From: Micromussa lordhowensis | Taxonomy: Eukaryota > Cnidaria > Anthozoa > Scleractinia > Lobophylliidae | DNA length: 64,000 nucleotides | Direction of reading: 5' to 3' | Assembly: GCA_964020085.1 (NCBI GenBank) | Contig: OZ026603.1 | Coordinates: 27,141,452-27,205,451 of the forward strand | Shown here: positions 25,591 to 38,893 of the stretch, in pieces | Layout: every line of letters starts with the position of its first letter | Numbering within the stretch: position 1 is the first letter of the stretch | Notes under the pieces: model-generated | What the model was told of the DNA's origin: nothing | The model's database searches: none | The model's input: the letters and a program-made list of their open reading frames with translations, nothing else | Program-made: the position numbers and the translations under genes

Positions 25591-26646
25591 TTACGCTACA
25601 GATTGTTGTTTGAGGTTCCCCATCAATTCCAATGCCCAGACGTGTTGTGGCCATCCTGTTCTCGAGCTGCGACGTGGCGGAGCAGAACATCTCGGTTTTT
25701 CGTCACTACTCTATTCACAAAAAAAAATGAATAACCAAATAAGCAAAAGAAGATTTAATCCTAGCTATTAACCGGGCTATCAACAAAACCAAGAAGTCAC
25801 CATGATTGTCTCGACATTTCAGCTGTGTACTCCACCGCAACTAAAATAGGTCAACATGCAAGGACATGATGAACATAAAACAACCAAACAATCTGTTCAG
25901 AATTAACTACACATTTAACAAAGAACAGAAATGGAACCCCATCGAGAACCTTTAAGGTATTGTGATGCAAGGAAATCGCGTTATCTCTTACACTTTCTAA
26001 GGTTTAGTGCCATAATTTGTAGTTTTCGTGATGGGCCCATCTTGTCGGAAAGAACATCAATGCATTACCTACCGGGTTTAGTTTCTACGGTTAACATTTT
26101 AACCATAGTCAGTTGTTAAAGTACTTACGACTGCTATTAAATAGAAAGCAATTAAGAAATAATGACCTTAGCAGGAAACTCCACTCGAAAATTGTATTTT
26201 AGTATTTCAAGGTCTCAGTAAACCCCCAAAAAATATCATGATGTTTTCCTGTTATTTACCTTTGGCGAATCCACTTGATCAAAGCTACTGCTATCATTGC
26301 TATCGGTTTCGTTGTCTGTTTTGCGGCGGGAATCCTCTGCAGGCGTAACGATTTCCTGGCCCTGGGCTTCATCTTCGAGTTGATTTTCCAAATGATGAAT
26401 ATAACTCATAGCCAGTTTCAGTGTTTTGATCTTAGATAGCTTAGTGTCAGATGGAACATTAGGAATGTGTTTTCTCAAATCATCAAATGCAGCATTGATG
26501 TTTTGTGTCCTCCGCCGTTCCTTTCTGCTGGTCGCTGCCTTAGGTTTGGCTTTTCGTCTCCTACAGCCTCCACCAACTTCTGGCCTGTTTGCGGTAGAAC
26601 TACTTTCTCCATCGAAATCTGTCCCTTGAACGTTATGATCTTCCAT
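25591..26646 (-). CDS. Hand: HAND-family bHLH transcription factor, copy a (two exons)
   Basis: Exon 1 is 26260-26646 and exon 2 is 25591-25710, separated by a 549-nt phase-0 intron (AAG|GTAAAT donor, GAATAG acceptor). Together they encode 168 residues. The bHLH domain is at about residues 40-95: basic region [14 protein letters not shown], helix and loop [18 protein letters not shown], second helix [15 protein letters not shown]. [16 protein letters not shown] is characteristic of HAND proteins. Exon 2 starts SSDEKPR and carries [13 protein letters not shown], the conserved C-terminal HAND signature, which fixes the family. HAND factors bind E-boxes as heterodimers with E proteins in the nucleus and specify mesodermal, muscle and neural cell types in bilaterians; the role here is inferred. 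The N terminus is short and Ser/Lys-rich. A possible AATAAA lies at 25545-25550, about 40 nt past the stop. Confidence 0.92.
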
Positions 26647-26760
26647 GTTTCAATGTCACTAACTTTGTGATTCCAAACCGACACGGATACAGCGAGAATC
26701 CTTGGTGATATCTCGATTAGAACTGTCCGTGTGGATGCTTTTTCGTGTTCACAAGGCAAA

Positions 26761-26988
26761 CAGCTGTCGCACAGGTTATGAGAAAGTTTTACGATGTTCC
26801 TAGAGCTCGTAGGTGCTATTGTTTTCAAACATGTCTCGGTACGCGGTCAGGGGGAATCCGTCCCAGAATCCAACCTGAGGACAGTTCACGTGCGTGCGTG
26901 TTGACCGATCCAAACTTTCGATATCTCTCGACGATTTCCGCTCCCTTATCGGCCTTGACCTAACCTTGCACTGACATATGTTCAATTG
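26761..26988 (-). promoter_or_regulatory. E-box cluster upstream of HAND copy a
   Basis: Four E-boxes lie within about 340 bases 5' of the start codon: CAGCTG at 26761-26766, CACGTG at 26887-26892, CATATG at 26975-26980 and CAATTG at 26983-26988. E-boxes are bHLH binding sites, so autoregulation is possible. The transcription start is unknown and no TATA box is evident. HAND copy b also has a CAGCTG at a similar distance (43232-43237). Confidence 0.3.
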
Positions 26989-29900
26989 TTAATTCTTGCT
27001 TGCCAGGGGTTTATTTATTAATTACGATTTTCGCGCCATAATTTAAAGTAGACGCAATATTGCGCTTGATCTTGAGGGGGTTCGTTTTTTGTATCAAAGC
27101 TTGGAATTGAACAAAGGTTCCTTATGGAAAAGGTGATCTTTTTCGTCAGTCTGAAGTCCAAATCAAACCATCAATATTCACAATTGACAGGAGAACCTGA
27201 TGGATTTCATTTGTTGTCAATTTGCACAATTTAAACATTATTTGTATTGACAGTTTAGTAACGCATCTGGAAGATGGCGGAAACTTTCGCATAACTATCC
27301 GATCAACGACAGAAAAATCGATCACTATCTTCGAAATGCACTTAGAAAATCAAGCCAAATCGTTCTGATAAATCGTGTCTAATTTCCTGTAACAATGTTC
27401 TTGCGTTCCACAGCATTCATAAAAGGAATGTCTTGAATGCCTTGAGAGGGAAATTGTGCAAATATTGTGCAACCAGAATTATTGTTCGCTTTGTACGTGA
27501 GAATTCGACGGACTCAGGAAATGGTACAAGATAAAATTTAGCCAAGCGATAACTCTTTTTTTTTCATAAAATCGTAATCGATGTTTTTGCTTTGGGTTTC
27601 CTCATTTAACCGATCCTTTGTCATGTCACGTTCTTCAAATAAGACTGATTTTGGTAGACCTCATCCGGCCACCTGCATTATAACCACCAACCTTCTTCAC
27701 TTAGACCCTGGTTTTATACAAAGGGTTCGCCAACATACTGCAGGATCATAAGAGAAAAACCGAGAATGGTTTTCAGTCTGATCAAAGTGCGTGATATAAA
27801 GGCCACAGAGCAATTCAGCAATGTGTAAACTGATTCTCTATTATACCACACTTAAGCGAATAGCGCACCTGAGTATTTGAAATATGGGGAGGGATCGAGG
27901 CAAGGCGTTTTTTATATCACTATCCCTACCGCAACTAAATAAATAGAAGTCCGGGCGATCCATGCAATCGCAAATCGATGGCTCGCAATGTTTTTAATTA
28001 TAGGTATTACCTTGTAAATGACAGCTTAAAAACCACAATGTTTGGAACTTTGAAAGCCGGATTTCTCTTCGTAAAAGTATCAAGGCGACAGATCCACTGA
28101 GATCCAGTTGAATAGTGATAAGACATTCGGTTGTGTTAAGAAAACGAAGCAAGAATCGTTCCGTCTTTCAGCGTGTCACCCAGTTTAATCCACACTTTAT
28201 GTCTTAACTGTTTTAACTTTTCTATCATCGTGTGATATACATGACTAATTAATTTATATTTGAGAGGAAACTTTGACCTTCACTTGATTATTAGCAGCTT
28301 ATGTCGATCGTAGGAGGGTATAATTTAATCTTAATTAAACCTTTGTGCAACCCACTCAGTTCAATGTATTGCCAGTTCTGAAAGCTACGATCAATGTCAA
28401 TTAAAGAAATTGAACGGCCAGAACAAAATCCATTCTCACATAAAGAGAGTTTTAGCAGAATTCTTCATGAACTTGCAATTGAGACAAATACACATAAATA
28501 GTGACGTTCTGTGTGCCCAATCACTTTGTGGTTTGACCTCGAAGCTAACACAATATTCTAAAAAGTTAAATCTCTTTTTAATTTCCTAGCTCCAAACATT
28601 TGTGTTATCTGTATCTTCCTTTGAAATGCCACAAACAGTGGCTGGCAGTAAAGATCCTTGAAATACCAAGGAACTGATAAATGTGTTAGATATCGCTCTT
28701 CAGGCGAAAGGGCATCCTAATACATCAGAGGTTCGTTGTTTTAATAAAAAACGAAATCTTCATTACATCGTACTAAACCTTGATTTTACTCCGCGTAGTG
28801 CGACCGGCTTAGCGATATCCTCTGAAGAACCTTCTCTCGTGTTTTTTACTCTTGCTAGTCCAATCTCGTGAACTTAGGGGTTTGTAAGCACGATAATGTA
28901 AATTTGGGGGTCGGCTTGAAGTTCTCTTTAGAATGAAGGAACAATAGCATATTGAGGTCGAAAAATGCCAGAAGGGTACAAATTCATAGAGTAGCACGAA
29001 TTCAGTGGGAAAGATTAAAATGGACAACTAAATCCTAATATGAAGAAATCATAAAAAGCCCGGGAGGGGAGTGGGGTAAATGATAACCTATGTAAGGATT
29101 GAGAATCTTAAAAACCTTACCCTATTCCGCGGCACATACCTATATAGGCCGTATATGGGAGTACCCCCCCCCCCCTCGGGATAAAAAACTGCAGGCTTCC
29201 CTCTTAGACTCTAACTGTTTGCGTTTATTTCTTGCTTTGTACCCATTGTTCTTAATCAAATGTATGCTCCATACATATTTATAATTTATGAGGTCATTAA
29301 AGTGTTAATGAGTGGGCATATTTTATTTGGGATAATCTTAAGTACAATCTATATAGTGCTGTTATATATTTTGGAGATCATGGTTTTGTTCCGAAGTTAA
29401 ATTAAAAAAAATTTAAGCGAGGATGTTATGACTTCGTGCCAATATCCAGGCCTTGTTCAATAACATAAACAACAAAAAAAGCAACCAACAGCGTTTTCCT
29501 CGAACAAAGCAACCGTTATCAAAAGGCTAAAAGCCACTGAATTCCGCCCGAACCAACTTTGGTCAGTCTAAATTATAGAGTTGCAGCTTTTTCCAATTAT
29601 GAATTTGTTAGTTAAGAGTTTGCCCCGAGGCTGTGGCGTTTGGCTCACACGTTCTGTGTTGCACAATACTGATGCGTCAATACAAATTACAACTTTCAAC
29701 TTGTCAAGTAGTAAACTTGTTAACAGCTGAATGTAACACGTCCGAGAAATTCGCATTAAGTACGTAATCGTTTAAACGATGGAAGCCTTTTTCAGTTATT
29801 GACCACACCCTTCTTCCGTCTGCCCTGAGGCTTGAAGTTGTGTCTTACGCATTTTGTGTTCAAATCCATGAAATGATGCATGATTGTTTCAGATAGGTTA

Positions 29901-30000
29901 AACAGTAGGGTGAGATAGCTTAACAAGTCATGCATAAGCTAAGCTCTTCTGGATAAATCTTGTAGGTTGGTCAGGTAAGACCTTGCTGTATACTGCCGCG

Positions 30001-30403
30001 AGGGGTACTCCCAGAAAAATTAGCTTGGGCTGTGTGGTCCGCTTCCCAAAACCCTTACCCTACCTAAAACCAAAGTCTGTGATTTTCCCTACCCTATTTA
30101 TGACCTGATCAAAAATGTGATACCCTATTTAAGAACTGACCCTTAAATCAGTACCCTGTTTCAGACTTGTCTCACAATTAGTTCCCTAGTGTCAGACCGA
30201 TGTTAAAGGCATTGTGAAAGGCTCTTGTTGATGGCGTTATCGATGATGGTGAATTCGAATTCAGGACAGCAGTGCAAAAACCATACCTCATTTGAGGCCA
30301 AAATGACCAAAATCGATACTCTATTTATGACCACAGCGGCTATAAATCCATACCCTTTGGGGTCGCACATGATAGCTCATATGAGGGAGTACCCCCTCCC
30401 CCC
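30001..30403. repeat. GGGGTACTCCC-family MITE
   Basis: The terminal inverted repeats are AGGGGTACTCCC and GGGAGTACCCCCT. The interior has repeated TACCCTATTTATGACC blocks in one orientation. A second long copy is at 52415-52776, and truncated right ends are at about 16150-16220 and 29105-29178, each finishing with a CATATGGGAGTA-like block. Confidence 0.7.
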
Positions 30404-31756
30404 AGTATTCTGCTGAGTGTGTTGGATCAAGTCGTGTTCGTGACAATTCCCGTGAATTTCTCCCCTTTGGCTAATTAATGTCAGTGGCCTTATGCTCAGA
30501 CCAATGCCTCTAAATTTCTCAGGAAGTAAACCAGGTCACCAGACACCTGTTGTTTGTGCTAATAACCAAGTATGGGGCTTAGACAAACAGCTATTGTTTG
30601 TGTAAGTTTTAGCTCCCTTTCTAGTCGGGTGATTGTCGATTGTCATCTCCAGAAGTTAGACAGAAAACAGAATTTTAGCACAAAACTTTATTGGGCATAG
30701 GAAATATTTCATTGTCGTTGTTGTAGCACTGGAGAATTCCTATTTATTTCCTAGAAAATTTGTAAATAGAGCTCTAAGTCGTTTGTGGTTTGCCAAGTTC
30801 TTTTAGCTAAATTTTTACCAATAGCCATTTGATTAATTTTATCTCGCCATCTGCCAATAAAGTGGTGAATTCGTTTTATGCGCTATCTTACTAAGCAAAG
30901 GAATCCCCTGGACAACTTGCAAATTTGGAGTAGTCCAACCTTTTCTTAATGGGCAGCTTGCAACTTCCAACGCTCTATTTTATTTTTAGAAATATTAAAT
31001 TACAATTCTGGAAAATTGTCTAACAGCTGTTTATCGAAGAAATATTGAAAAACTTGGGGCAGACGGCACTGAATTGTTCGTCGCTAGTGTCGTATGAGGG
31101 TTTCAATAGGGTTAACCGTTAGCCTTACAACGCTTTAAAGATTTAGCCGTTAGATGATCAAAATTGGACAATATTGACAGTTGGTCGTGAAAGTCGTTCA
31201 CGTTTCTTATCCAGACATTTTTGTGTCCTGTTTTGTGGCTTGGTGATAAAGTAAAAAGCCGGGAGACTTTGATTGCCAAAAGGCCAATATATTAACCGTT
31301 AGTCTTAAAAGCCACCACCCGATTGAGATCTTAGCCTCTTGTATTGACTCCAACAGTTGCAGGCTTGTTGATGCTTAGCGACTAACTCATGGAGTTTCGT
31401 TAAGCACATTTTCAGCCAGGCAGCCATAGAATCGTACGTTCAAGACTTACGAAAGAGGTTGATAGAAAACGTGATCTCCGGATTGTTTAATTATAGAGCT
31501 AATTAAACACATGAAAATACGAGAATAGATTCTCATATTGCAAGCGTGAAGATTAACACCTGAATCGGGAGCAAATCGCTCGATCAACTCACCTTTTATT
31601 AGTTTTCATCATGCCATTTTCCGAGTTTTGCGCTTAAGGTCCTTTAAGGGAGTGATCCATTGTCATTGAATTACCCAACAGGTTGTTACCAACATCTTAA
31701 TTCTTCTTAAGCACAGGTGATATCTAGGCTTAGCGAAGCCAAAAAGCGGAGCTCCC

Positions 31757-31998
31757 GGGCCGGGTTGTTGAAAGCCCGATTAAGGTAACCCAGGATAAGC
31801 GAGAATTGTGATTTGAGTTTTGTAACTTTACGGTGAGGTTTTCTGTTTATGTTGTTTGGCCTTCTGTTTTGAGTTTGAATAATCTGAAGGTCCTAAACAC
31901 AAAACAAGACCAGTGAAAACCAGTTGTATACGAAAATAATTATACTTCGTTAACTTTTATAATCCTGGATTAGCGTTAAACTGAAACAACCCGGCCCT
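31757..31998. repeat. CCGGGTTG-family MITE, copy 2
   Basis: The best-preserved copy of the family, with ends GGGCCGGGTTG and CAACCCGGCCC in perfect inverted orientation. It shares internal blocks with 16783-17019 and 60345-60590. Confidence 0.7.
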
Positions 31999-34900
31999 GA
32001 CATGAGTCAACCTGACATGAGCCTGCGATTCAATCGTGTGTTCCAAAATGTGTGTTCCAAAATGTTCCAAAAAACACGTGACCTCAATGAGCTTTAAACG
32101 TGAGTCCGCGATATGGTCACGTGATACTGGTCAGCGGATACCTTGTTTTGGCAGGTGTCATTTGACCATAACTTGGAGGTCCAATATCGACGGACTCTAT
32201 AAACCACGGGTGGATGTCTCTGTCAACCTATTATCTGGAGTATGGCCGCCATCTTGCGTGCTGCTCCGCCGTCGTCGTCCGTACGCGCCCACCAGCAAAA
32301 CCGATAGCCATGATAACCATGAGAAAATCAATAGCCCTTATGCGTGATGACATCAGACTAGCAAAAATCACCACCAAGCCTCGGTTTGAGCGTGCAAAGC
32401 GCAAATTTTATCATGAGCAAATTCCCAAGGCAGCTAAGATGAAAAGAATACCCACGTAAAAACAACACACGAAGAGAACGAAGCTTTGAGAAAATGTCGC
32501 GCAAACGAGGCTGGTGAATTTTGAGCATGTTACGTCATCGCACATAAGACGTATTCATGGGTTTTCTTTTCTTTCCTATATGGACATGGGGCTCCGCTTG
32601 GAGGCTTTGCGTTTTATTGTGGACCGAAAACATTTTGAAAACGAAGATTTGTTAAAACGATGACATCACAATAATCATGTGATTTCCCTACCGAGTCTTC
32701 CTCAAAGACACATCCAAAATGACCGGTGATTGTTGCGTTTTCAAATTCCTTCAGCGTAGTGCAGCGTAGTGCAAGACAAACTCGCTGGTGTAACTGAGAT
32801 GGCTGACGCTTTTTTTGCAGTTGTGTATATTTGGTAATAATGCCATAATATAATTGATTGCCAATAAGCCTACTCAGAGACTGTAAAAATACCCTTTGAC
32901 TATTGTCAAATCAGACTCATTAATTCGCCCTGCTCTTTAATCTTTAATCTAAAAACAATATCTTTCTGCTTAGGGATCGATTCATTATACCACTAGTTCA
33001 ATCGTTAAACTTCTGATGACCGTGATTTAATGCACCGCAAGTTTCCACACATTTCAATCATTCTTCTCAATCTCATTAGTAATTCGTCGACTCTAAGCAT
33101 TTATAAATCACTCAAGAGAGTTGACCACATTTCAAAACAACTCAAAGTTCGTAAAATATACTCCGCTGCGTGTCGTATTTTCAACTCTCTTCTCGGTGTT
33201 TGGAAATGTGGTCACACTGTTTTTCGTGTTTGATATATTTAGTACATGAAAATGCTTCGGTTTTGGCATTACCCTGGCGTCAGGAAGAACAAGAAAACAC
33301 ATAACAAAAACAACAACAAGTTGTACTAATAATCGTTATACTTTGGTATTTCTGTAATTATTTATTTATTTATTTGCTTTATTTCTTTTATCTATATATA
33401 CATATGTAGGAATTAATTTTCTATTTGTTCTGTAATCTTCTCCCTTAATTCGGTGGGTAAATGTAAATAATTTAGGTAAATACAGCAATGCCTCACGGTT
33501 TCCTGACTATATCAGGCGCATATTCTTATTTTCAATTCATAAATGGTGGTCCCCCAACTTGTTTGGCTTTTTAGTTATTTTGGGGGACCAGCTATTGTTT
33601 GTATTTTTTAATTCACATATTGTTTAATCAATTAGTTACCTTTACAGTACAAATAAACCTTGTTGTTTTGTCAACTAAACGTATGGTCTACTCGATTCTG
33701 ACATTTAACTGAAGCGACCATTTAGCTGAAATTTTTCCCAAAAATGAAATGCTTTCGTGACATTTAAGGACTCGCTGTGGAGCGAAATATAATCATTTGC
33801 TCTGTATCCTCAAATTATGCGCTCTTCGAATCTGGATGATATTCCGCAATAAAAGTTCATAGCAGACCCAGAGCGACTAAAAACATCACTTATGAGAGAG
33901 TTACGCAAAATCTAAGAGACTTGGAAAACTTATGAAAGGGCAGGAAGCCAGAAAGAAATGACCCGAATGCAGTAAAATTAAGCTAAGTTAGATGATCTCA
34001 CGATCTCGACACGAAAACGGTCAGGATTTTGCAAGATTTGACTTAACCAATCTTACAGCATAAACTATTATTTCGGGGATCTTATAAGCCAAGCAAATTT
34101 TGTTTCAACCAACTCAGCTCTGCGTTAATATAGAATCTTAAAATTCAAAATTGTGATAAAATACTTTTACTGAAATCGAGTTACACGTTTTCCTAAATTT
34201 CGTGGCTAAATGTTTTTTTCTGTGTTTAGATGCAACTTTGAGCTATGCGTCTATAAGAATATATAGTTTGACGTCCACATTTTAATGACTGCGTTACGAA
34301 AAGCAATGCTTTTCTTTTCGTTCAGTGACTCTTGAAATTATGCCCCTTTTGAGAAATCTTTCTTCTAGAGACCTCTCTCGACTGCAGGTCATGCATTCCT
34401 CGTCTGTCGGATTGTCTTTTGAGTCTGTCGCATTATTTGTAGGCGTAAGGTTATATGTTGATTTAGCATTGTAAACACAAAGCCGTACTTTTCTCAGTTT
34501 CGTTTTCTGCGGATTAAAGTTGTCTGAGCAAATTGATATGGCGTGGGAATGGGGAGTAAAATTTATGTTGTTGTCAGATTTTAGCGGGTTTCTTTTTAAG
34601 TTCTAAAGGATTAAGCTAATGCTGTTCAAATTCCCCCAAAATCTGTCAATTTTATTTTGTTTTTTTGTGTTTGCGTTTTTCTTGCTGAAAAACTGATAAC
34701 TGATATGAAAAGTCCACGACGATGGCATCGTTTCTGACATCAACACCAGTCCTTATAAATTTAATTTTTGTCTAGTTTAAATTTCTGTTAAACATATCCT
34801 TTTACGCTATTCTTGGATTGCTCTAACTGAGTTTTAGAAAACATACCTCAGTTTTACTTAGTTTTTTGCTCGTTACTGAACTAACGTTTGCAAAAGTCAT

Positions 34901-35194
34901 CGTGGTTTTGACACTGGCACGCCAGTCTCGCAATTAAATACGCGGTTTGAAGACCCTTGAAAGGTCCAAAAGCTAGTTAAAAATCACAAAATATGCATAG
35001 GCAGTAACGATGCGAGTTTAGCATGGATCTAGAGGAATGGTTTATAGAGTTATGAAGTGTTTTGACGTGAATCGTTCGGCTAAAACTTTCCTGCTAAATC
35101 TAATACATGTAGAGGCCGACATGATTTCTGAACACATTGGCACAAACATTTAGGTCCAGTCCTTACTAATTCGGAGAAATTTGAAAATGCAACA

Positions 35195-35425
35195 AATGTT
35201 TTCCGTCCACACTACGCCGGAGAAATTTAACTGAAAAACGCAACAATCACCGGATCATTTTGGTTTCGCGTGCGAGCAAAACTCGGGCAAGGAACTCACA
35301 TGATTATCGTGAAGTCATAGTTTTTGAAAAGCTCCGTTTTCGTGACGGACTAGTGTGGACGGTAGGCCTAACCGTAGAAATAAAGCTGCGTTTTCAAATT
35401 TCTCCGGTGTAGTGTAGACAAAGCC
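35195..35425. repeat. GTCCACACT-type MITE
   Basis: Begins CCGTCCACACTACGCCGGAG and ends CCGGTGTAGTGTAGAC, with internal TGACGGACTAGTGTGGACGG. It corresponds to 62358-62648 over most of its length, including AACGCAACAATCA and GAAAGCTCCGTTTTCGTGACGG-like blocks. No ORF. Confidence 0.55.
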
Positions 35426-38400
35426 TTAAACAAAGCCATTGTTTTCTTTGTTTCAGGTATTATAAGCCACTGTAGTGGCATTGCCATTTCATTACAGATT
35501 TAAATACAAGATACAAGAGTTATTTAGGAAAGCATATGAACCTTGGTTCAAAATTTCTAAGGTTAAAATGATAGTTTCGTTGCCCGGCGGCATAAATGAA
35601 ATTCTGACAGTACGGTTATCGATGAAAAGCAATACCCTCAGTTACTGATTTTTTTTCTCTCTTCCACTTTAAAAACAAAAACAAAAAGATTTTCCTAAGA
35701 TAGAGAAATTTACACCCAAGTAGCGAAAGGAGAGACCAGATTCCTCAATTTAGGTTAAAGGGATCGGTCAAGGTTTTTTTAATCGTCTGCAAAGATTGTC
35801 CTGTCCTTGGAAACTTGCTTACGTAGACATTCAGCTGTTTTGAGAATTCGCTTCATCGTGTACCATATCATAGAAGTTAAATTTTTTGAATGTTTCCAAT
35901 TGCTTCTAACTTTTGATCATGCAAACGTATTTTGCACGTAGCGAAAGCTCACAAAGTCTTTTCTAGGTATTTTCTCTTAAAAAGTGAACGATAATTAAGG
36001 TTAAAGCAAAATCAAGACTTAAAATCAGTTTAAAAACAATCAAGACACTTTCAGATGTAGATCCCACGCATATCGCAGATAAATCGCGATTCAGTCTCTT
36101 TTTTTATCATTCCAGAGGCAGCCTGAGGTAATGGGATTATTGCAATCACTTCCGTTTGATAGGAAAATCACGCGAAAGAAAATTGACGGAACTTTTTCTC
36201 GCGTTTTCTTTTATGCCCCTGAAAACAGCCTTGGAAATGTGGCGTTAATTTTCGTTCGCATGTCACTGGTTTGGCTGTTTCTCGTGAGTTCAAAGTTGTA
36301 GAGTCTTCAGACAGGGTATCGTGAAACTCTGTGCCATCTTAAATACTTGACACAAAACGGCGTCTTATCTCGCTGAAAGATGGCTTTCTCCATCGACGGA
36401 ATTATCAACACTACATTCTGGTATACACTGAACAAAAAAACTAGTCAAGTAAAATAAAGTGTGTTATTTCCGGATTTCGCTTGTCTTGAGGCGATAACGG
36501 TTTGCTGTTGTTGTGATTTCTTGATTGCGAAGTTTTGAAATCGTCTTAGGTTTAGAGTTTTTTTTTTTTAATTTTACAAAATTCGAAGTCGCGTCAAGCG
36601 ACTTTCGCGTGTTCTTTGTGTCTTTGGCAGACAACCGTGACGGCCAAGGTTATCTCTTTGACCAAAGAAAAATGGAAAAAGAGATAAATTCAGAATACAT
36701 TCAGCGAACTTTGACTGTCAGAACAAGGAAGCCAAGTGTCTAATGTGGAAATATTTTAGACTTGTCTCTAACTTTTGTAAAAACAGAAAGCGTAGAAAAA
36801 TGAGAAAAATAGGCAAAGTTTTTAATTCAACATAAGTGTATCGTGCAACTAATTAGCAAAATTTCTGAAAATTTTCATGTACGTTGAATGTGTGCTACCC
36901 AGTGCAATGCCGGGTAACTCAAGAACTAAACAAACGAGGACGGTTCTTCATTTTGAAAAGAAAACAGAGCACATTAGCCTTTCAGTTTTGCATCGCTTCG
37001 CTAAATAAATAAGCTGTACATATTCACTACAAGCTTCTTGATGCTGTAATCAATGGCAGCTTAACTCTTCAGACTGTTTTCAGTAGAGACGTTTCTGTGA
37101 AAATAAACACGCTATGCCGTAAGTCTGACCTAGCGAAAGATTATGCGTTTTAATTTAAAATACGCCAAATCCAAAATAGCAGTCTGGAATACAGAAAACT
37201 TAACCCCAGATGGCAAGCGAGTTTACACCGAGTGTGATTCAGTTAAAGCCAAAGAGATTGTCTCAAATTATCACTTATTTTGACAAAGCAGTTTTGTTTT
37301 TTAAAATTCACAGATAACAGGGGTCATCGTGGTTTTGTCATTTTGATCAAATAATAAGCATTCTTTTAAGTACTTCAGCGACATAAATAATCGCAAACAT
37401 ATGTTCGTCTAATGTGTTTTAGATGAGTTTGTGGACGTTATCGATGATACTGGATAAATGAACGACATATTAAAGTGAGAGGGCGAATTAATAATGTAAT
37501 AAGGAAACATAAACAAATTAAACTAAAACTCTCGAATAAACATGCGTGCGACTTGTGTTGGAAGGAAACTTGTAACGCCATGCTATGATCAATGCTACTG
37601 ATCCGATTGAGTAGCACAAGTGATTTTCTATTTGTAAGCAGCTACAAAGAACGACAAAGTTTCCCCAAGAATGCGTCGTTATCTCTTTCCAGACAGTATC
37701 GTTTGAACTGAAACTTGTGGTCAAACTGAACGACCGCAACAACAATTGCAACTATCAGTTGTATCGTATCGTATAAACGTCTTGATTCCCAAAATCAAAC
37801 CTCGACAGCTTAGCTCTCTAATATTTTTTTAGCATAAATTCCTAATGTGTGATCATTCAGAGCAAAGCCTTCGGCGGACTATGTACTTTTTGACATGTCG
37901 TTGAATTTTCAATATTTTACAAAAGGAAACTAAATGGGAAACTTATCGAAGCATTCAAATATGCGTGTCCAAGTTGCGTTGCTTTGACGCGAAACTCGGA
38001 GCACTTTTTCTTTGCTCTAAAGTTCTGAAAGTTTACACTTACAAAAAACTTCCTAGAGCGTTTCAAATAAAGATGTCCGGCTGAGCGACATTTTGAGTTA
38101 AAATCTGATCAATGTTAATCGGCTGGAATCCATGATACACATCCAAAAAAATTTGCCGCTCGTTTGTTATTATAAGAAGTCTTGGTGTGCCAAGGACTGG
38201 CCACACATGTGTGTATTTTGTCTCCTATAGTTAGTTTTGATAAACCGATAAGGATGTTAACTAGACACTGAGAAAATTGTTCAACAAACATTCTCACGAA
38301 GACTTGTTCCTCTATCTTAGGCATTTAGACTCACGAAAAGACCATGTTTACATCCTTCAATCTGTAAGAGTTTAGACGGCGGAGTTCAGTTGAAATCGTT

Positions 38401-38500
38401 GAGATTTGACTCGCTTGAACAGACATAAGGAAGGCGACATTACGACTGACATTGTTATACTGTTGAACCTATCGAGTAATCTTGCGTGTAAATTGTATAT

Positions 38501-38893
38501 TTTGCAATAAAAGTTGAAAGGTATTATAACAATGATACATGGCTTCCCGTATCCGAAAAATATCAACATTGCACGAAGAATTAAAGAAAATTGATTTGAG
38601 AAAGTGATGAGAAGAGATCCAAATGCAAATTTCGGAAGAATTTGGTTTTAATAATGTTTCGTATATGGACAACTAAGTATACCTCTCAGTTAAAAGTCCC
38701 TGAGACAGAATTACAAAGAAATTGTAAAAATATACACAACTTCGAGAGCAATATAACAATAACAGTAAATAATCTAACGCTATGTTTGTTTGATTCATTA
38801 ACTAAACGTTTGCTATTAAAATAATCAACTTATTCACACAATCAGCAAAAGATTTTCAGGGCTCTTAAATATCACCTACAGCTCGGAGCTCTT
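38501..38893 (+). repeat. Direct repeat A, copy 1
   Basis: About 390 bp begin with GCAATAAAAGTTGAAAGGTA and end with CTACAGCTCGGAGCTCTTC. The block is roughly 80 percent identical by eye to 41399-41798 in the same orientation, including long exact blocks around TGAGACAGAATTACAAAGAA. It is not palindromic and has no sustained open frame. Confidence 0.7.
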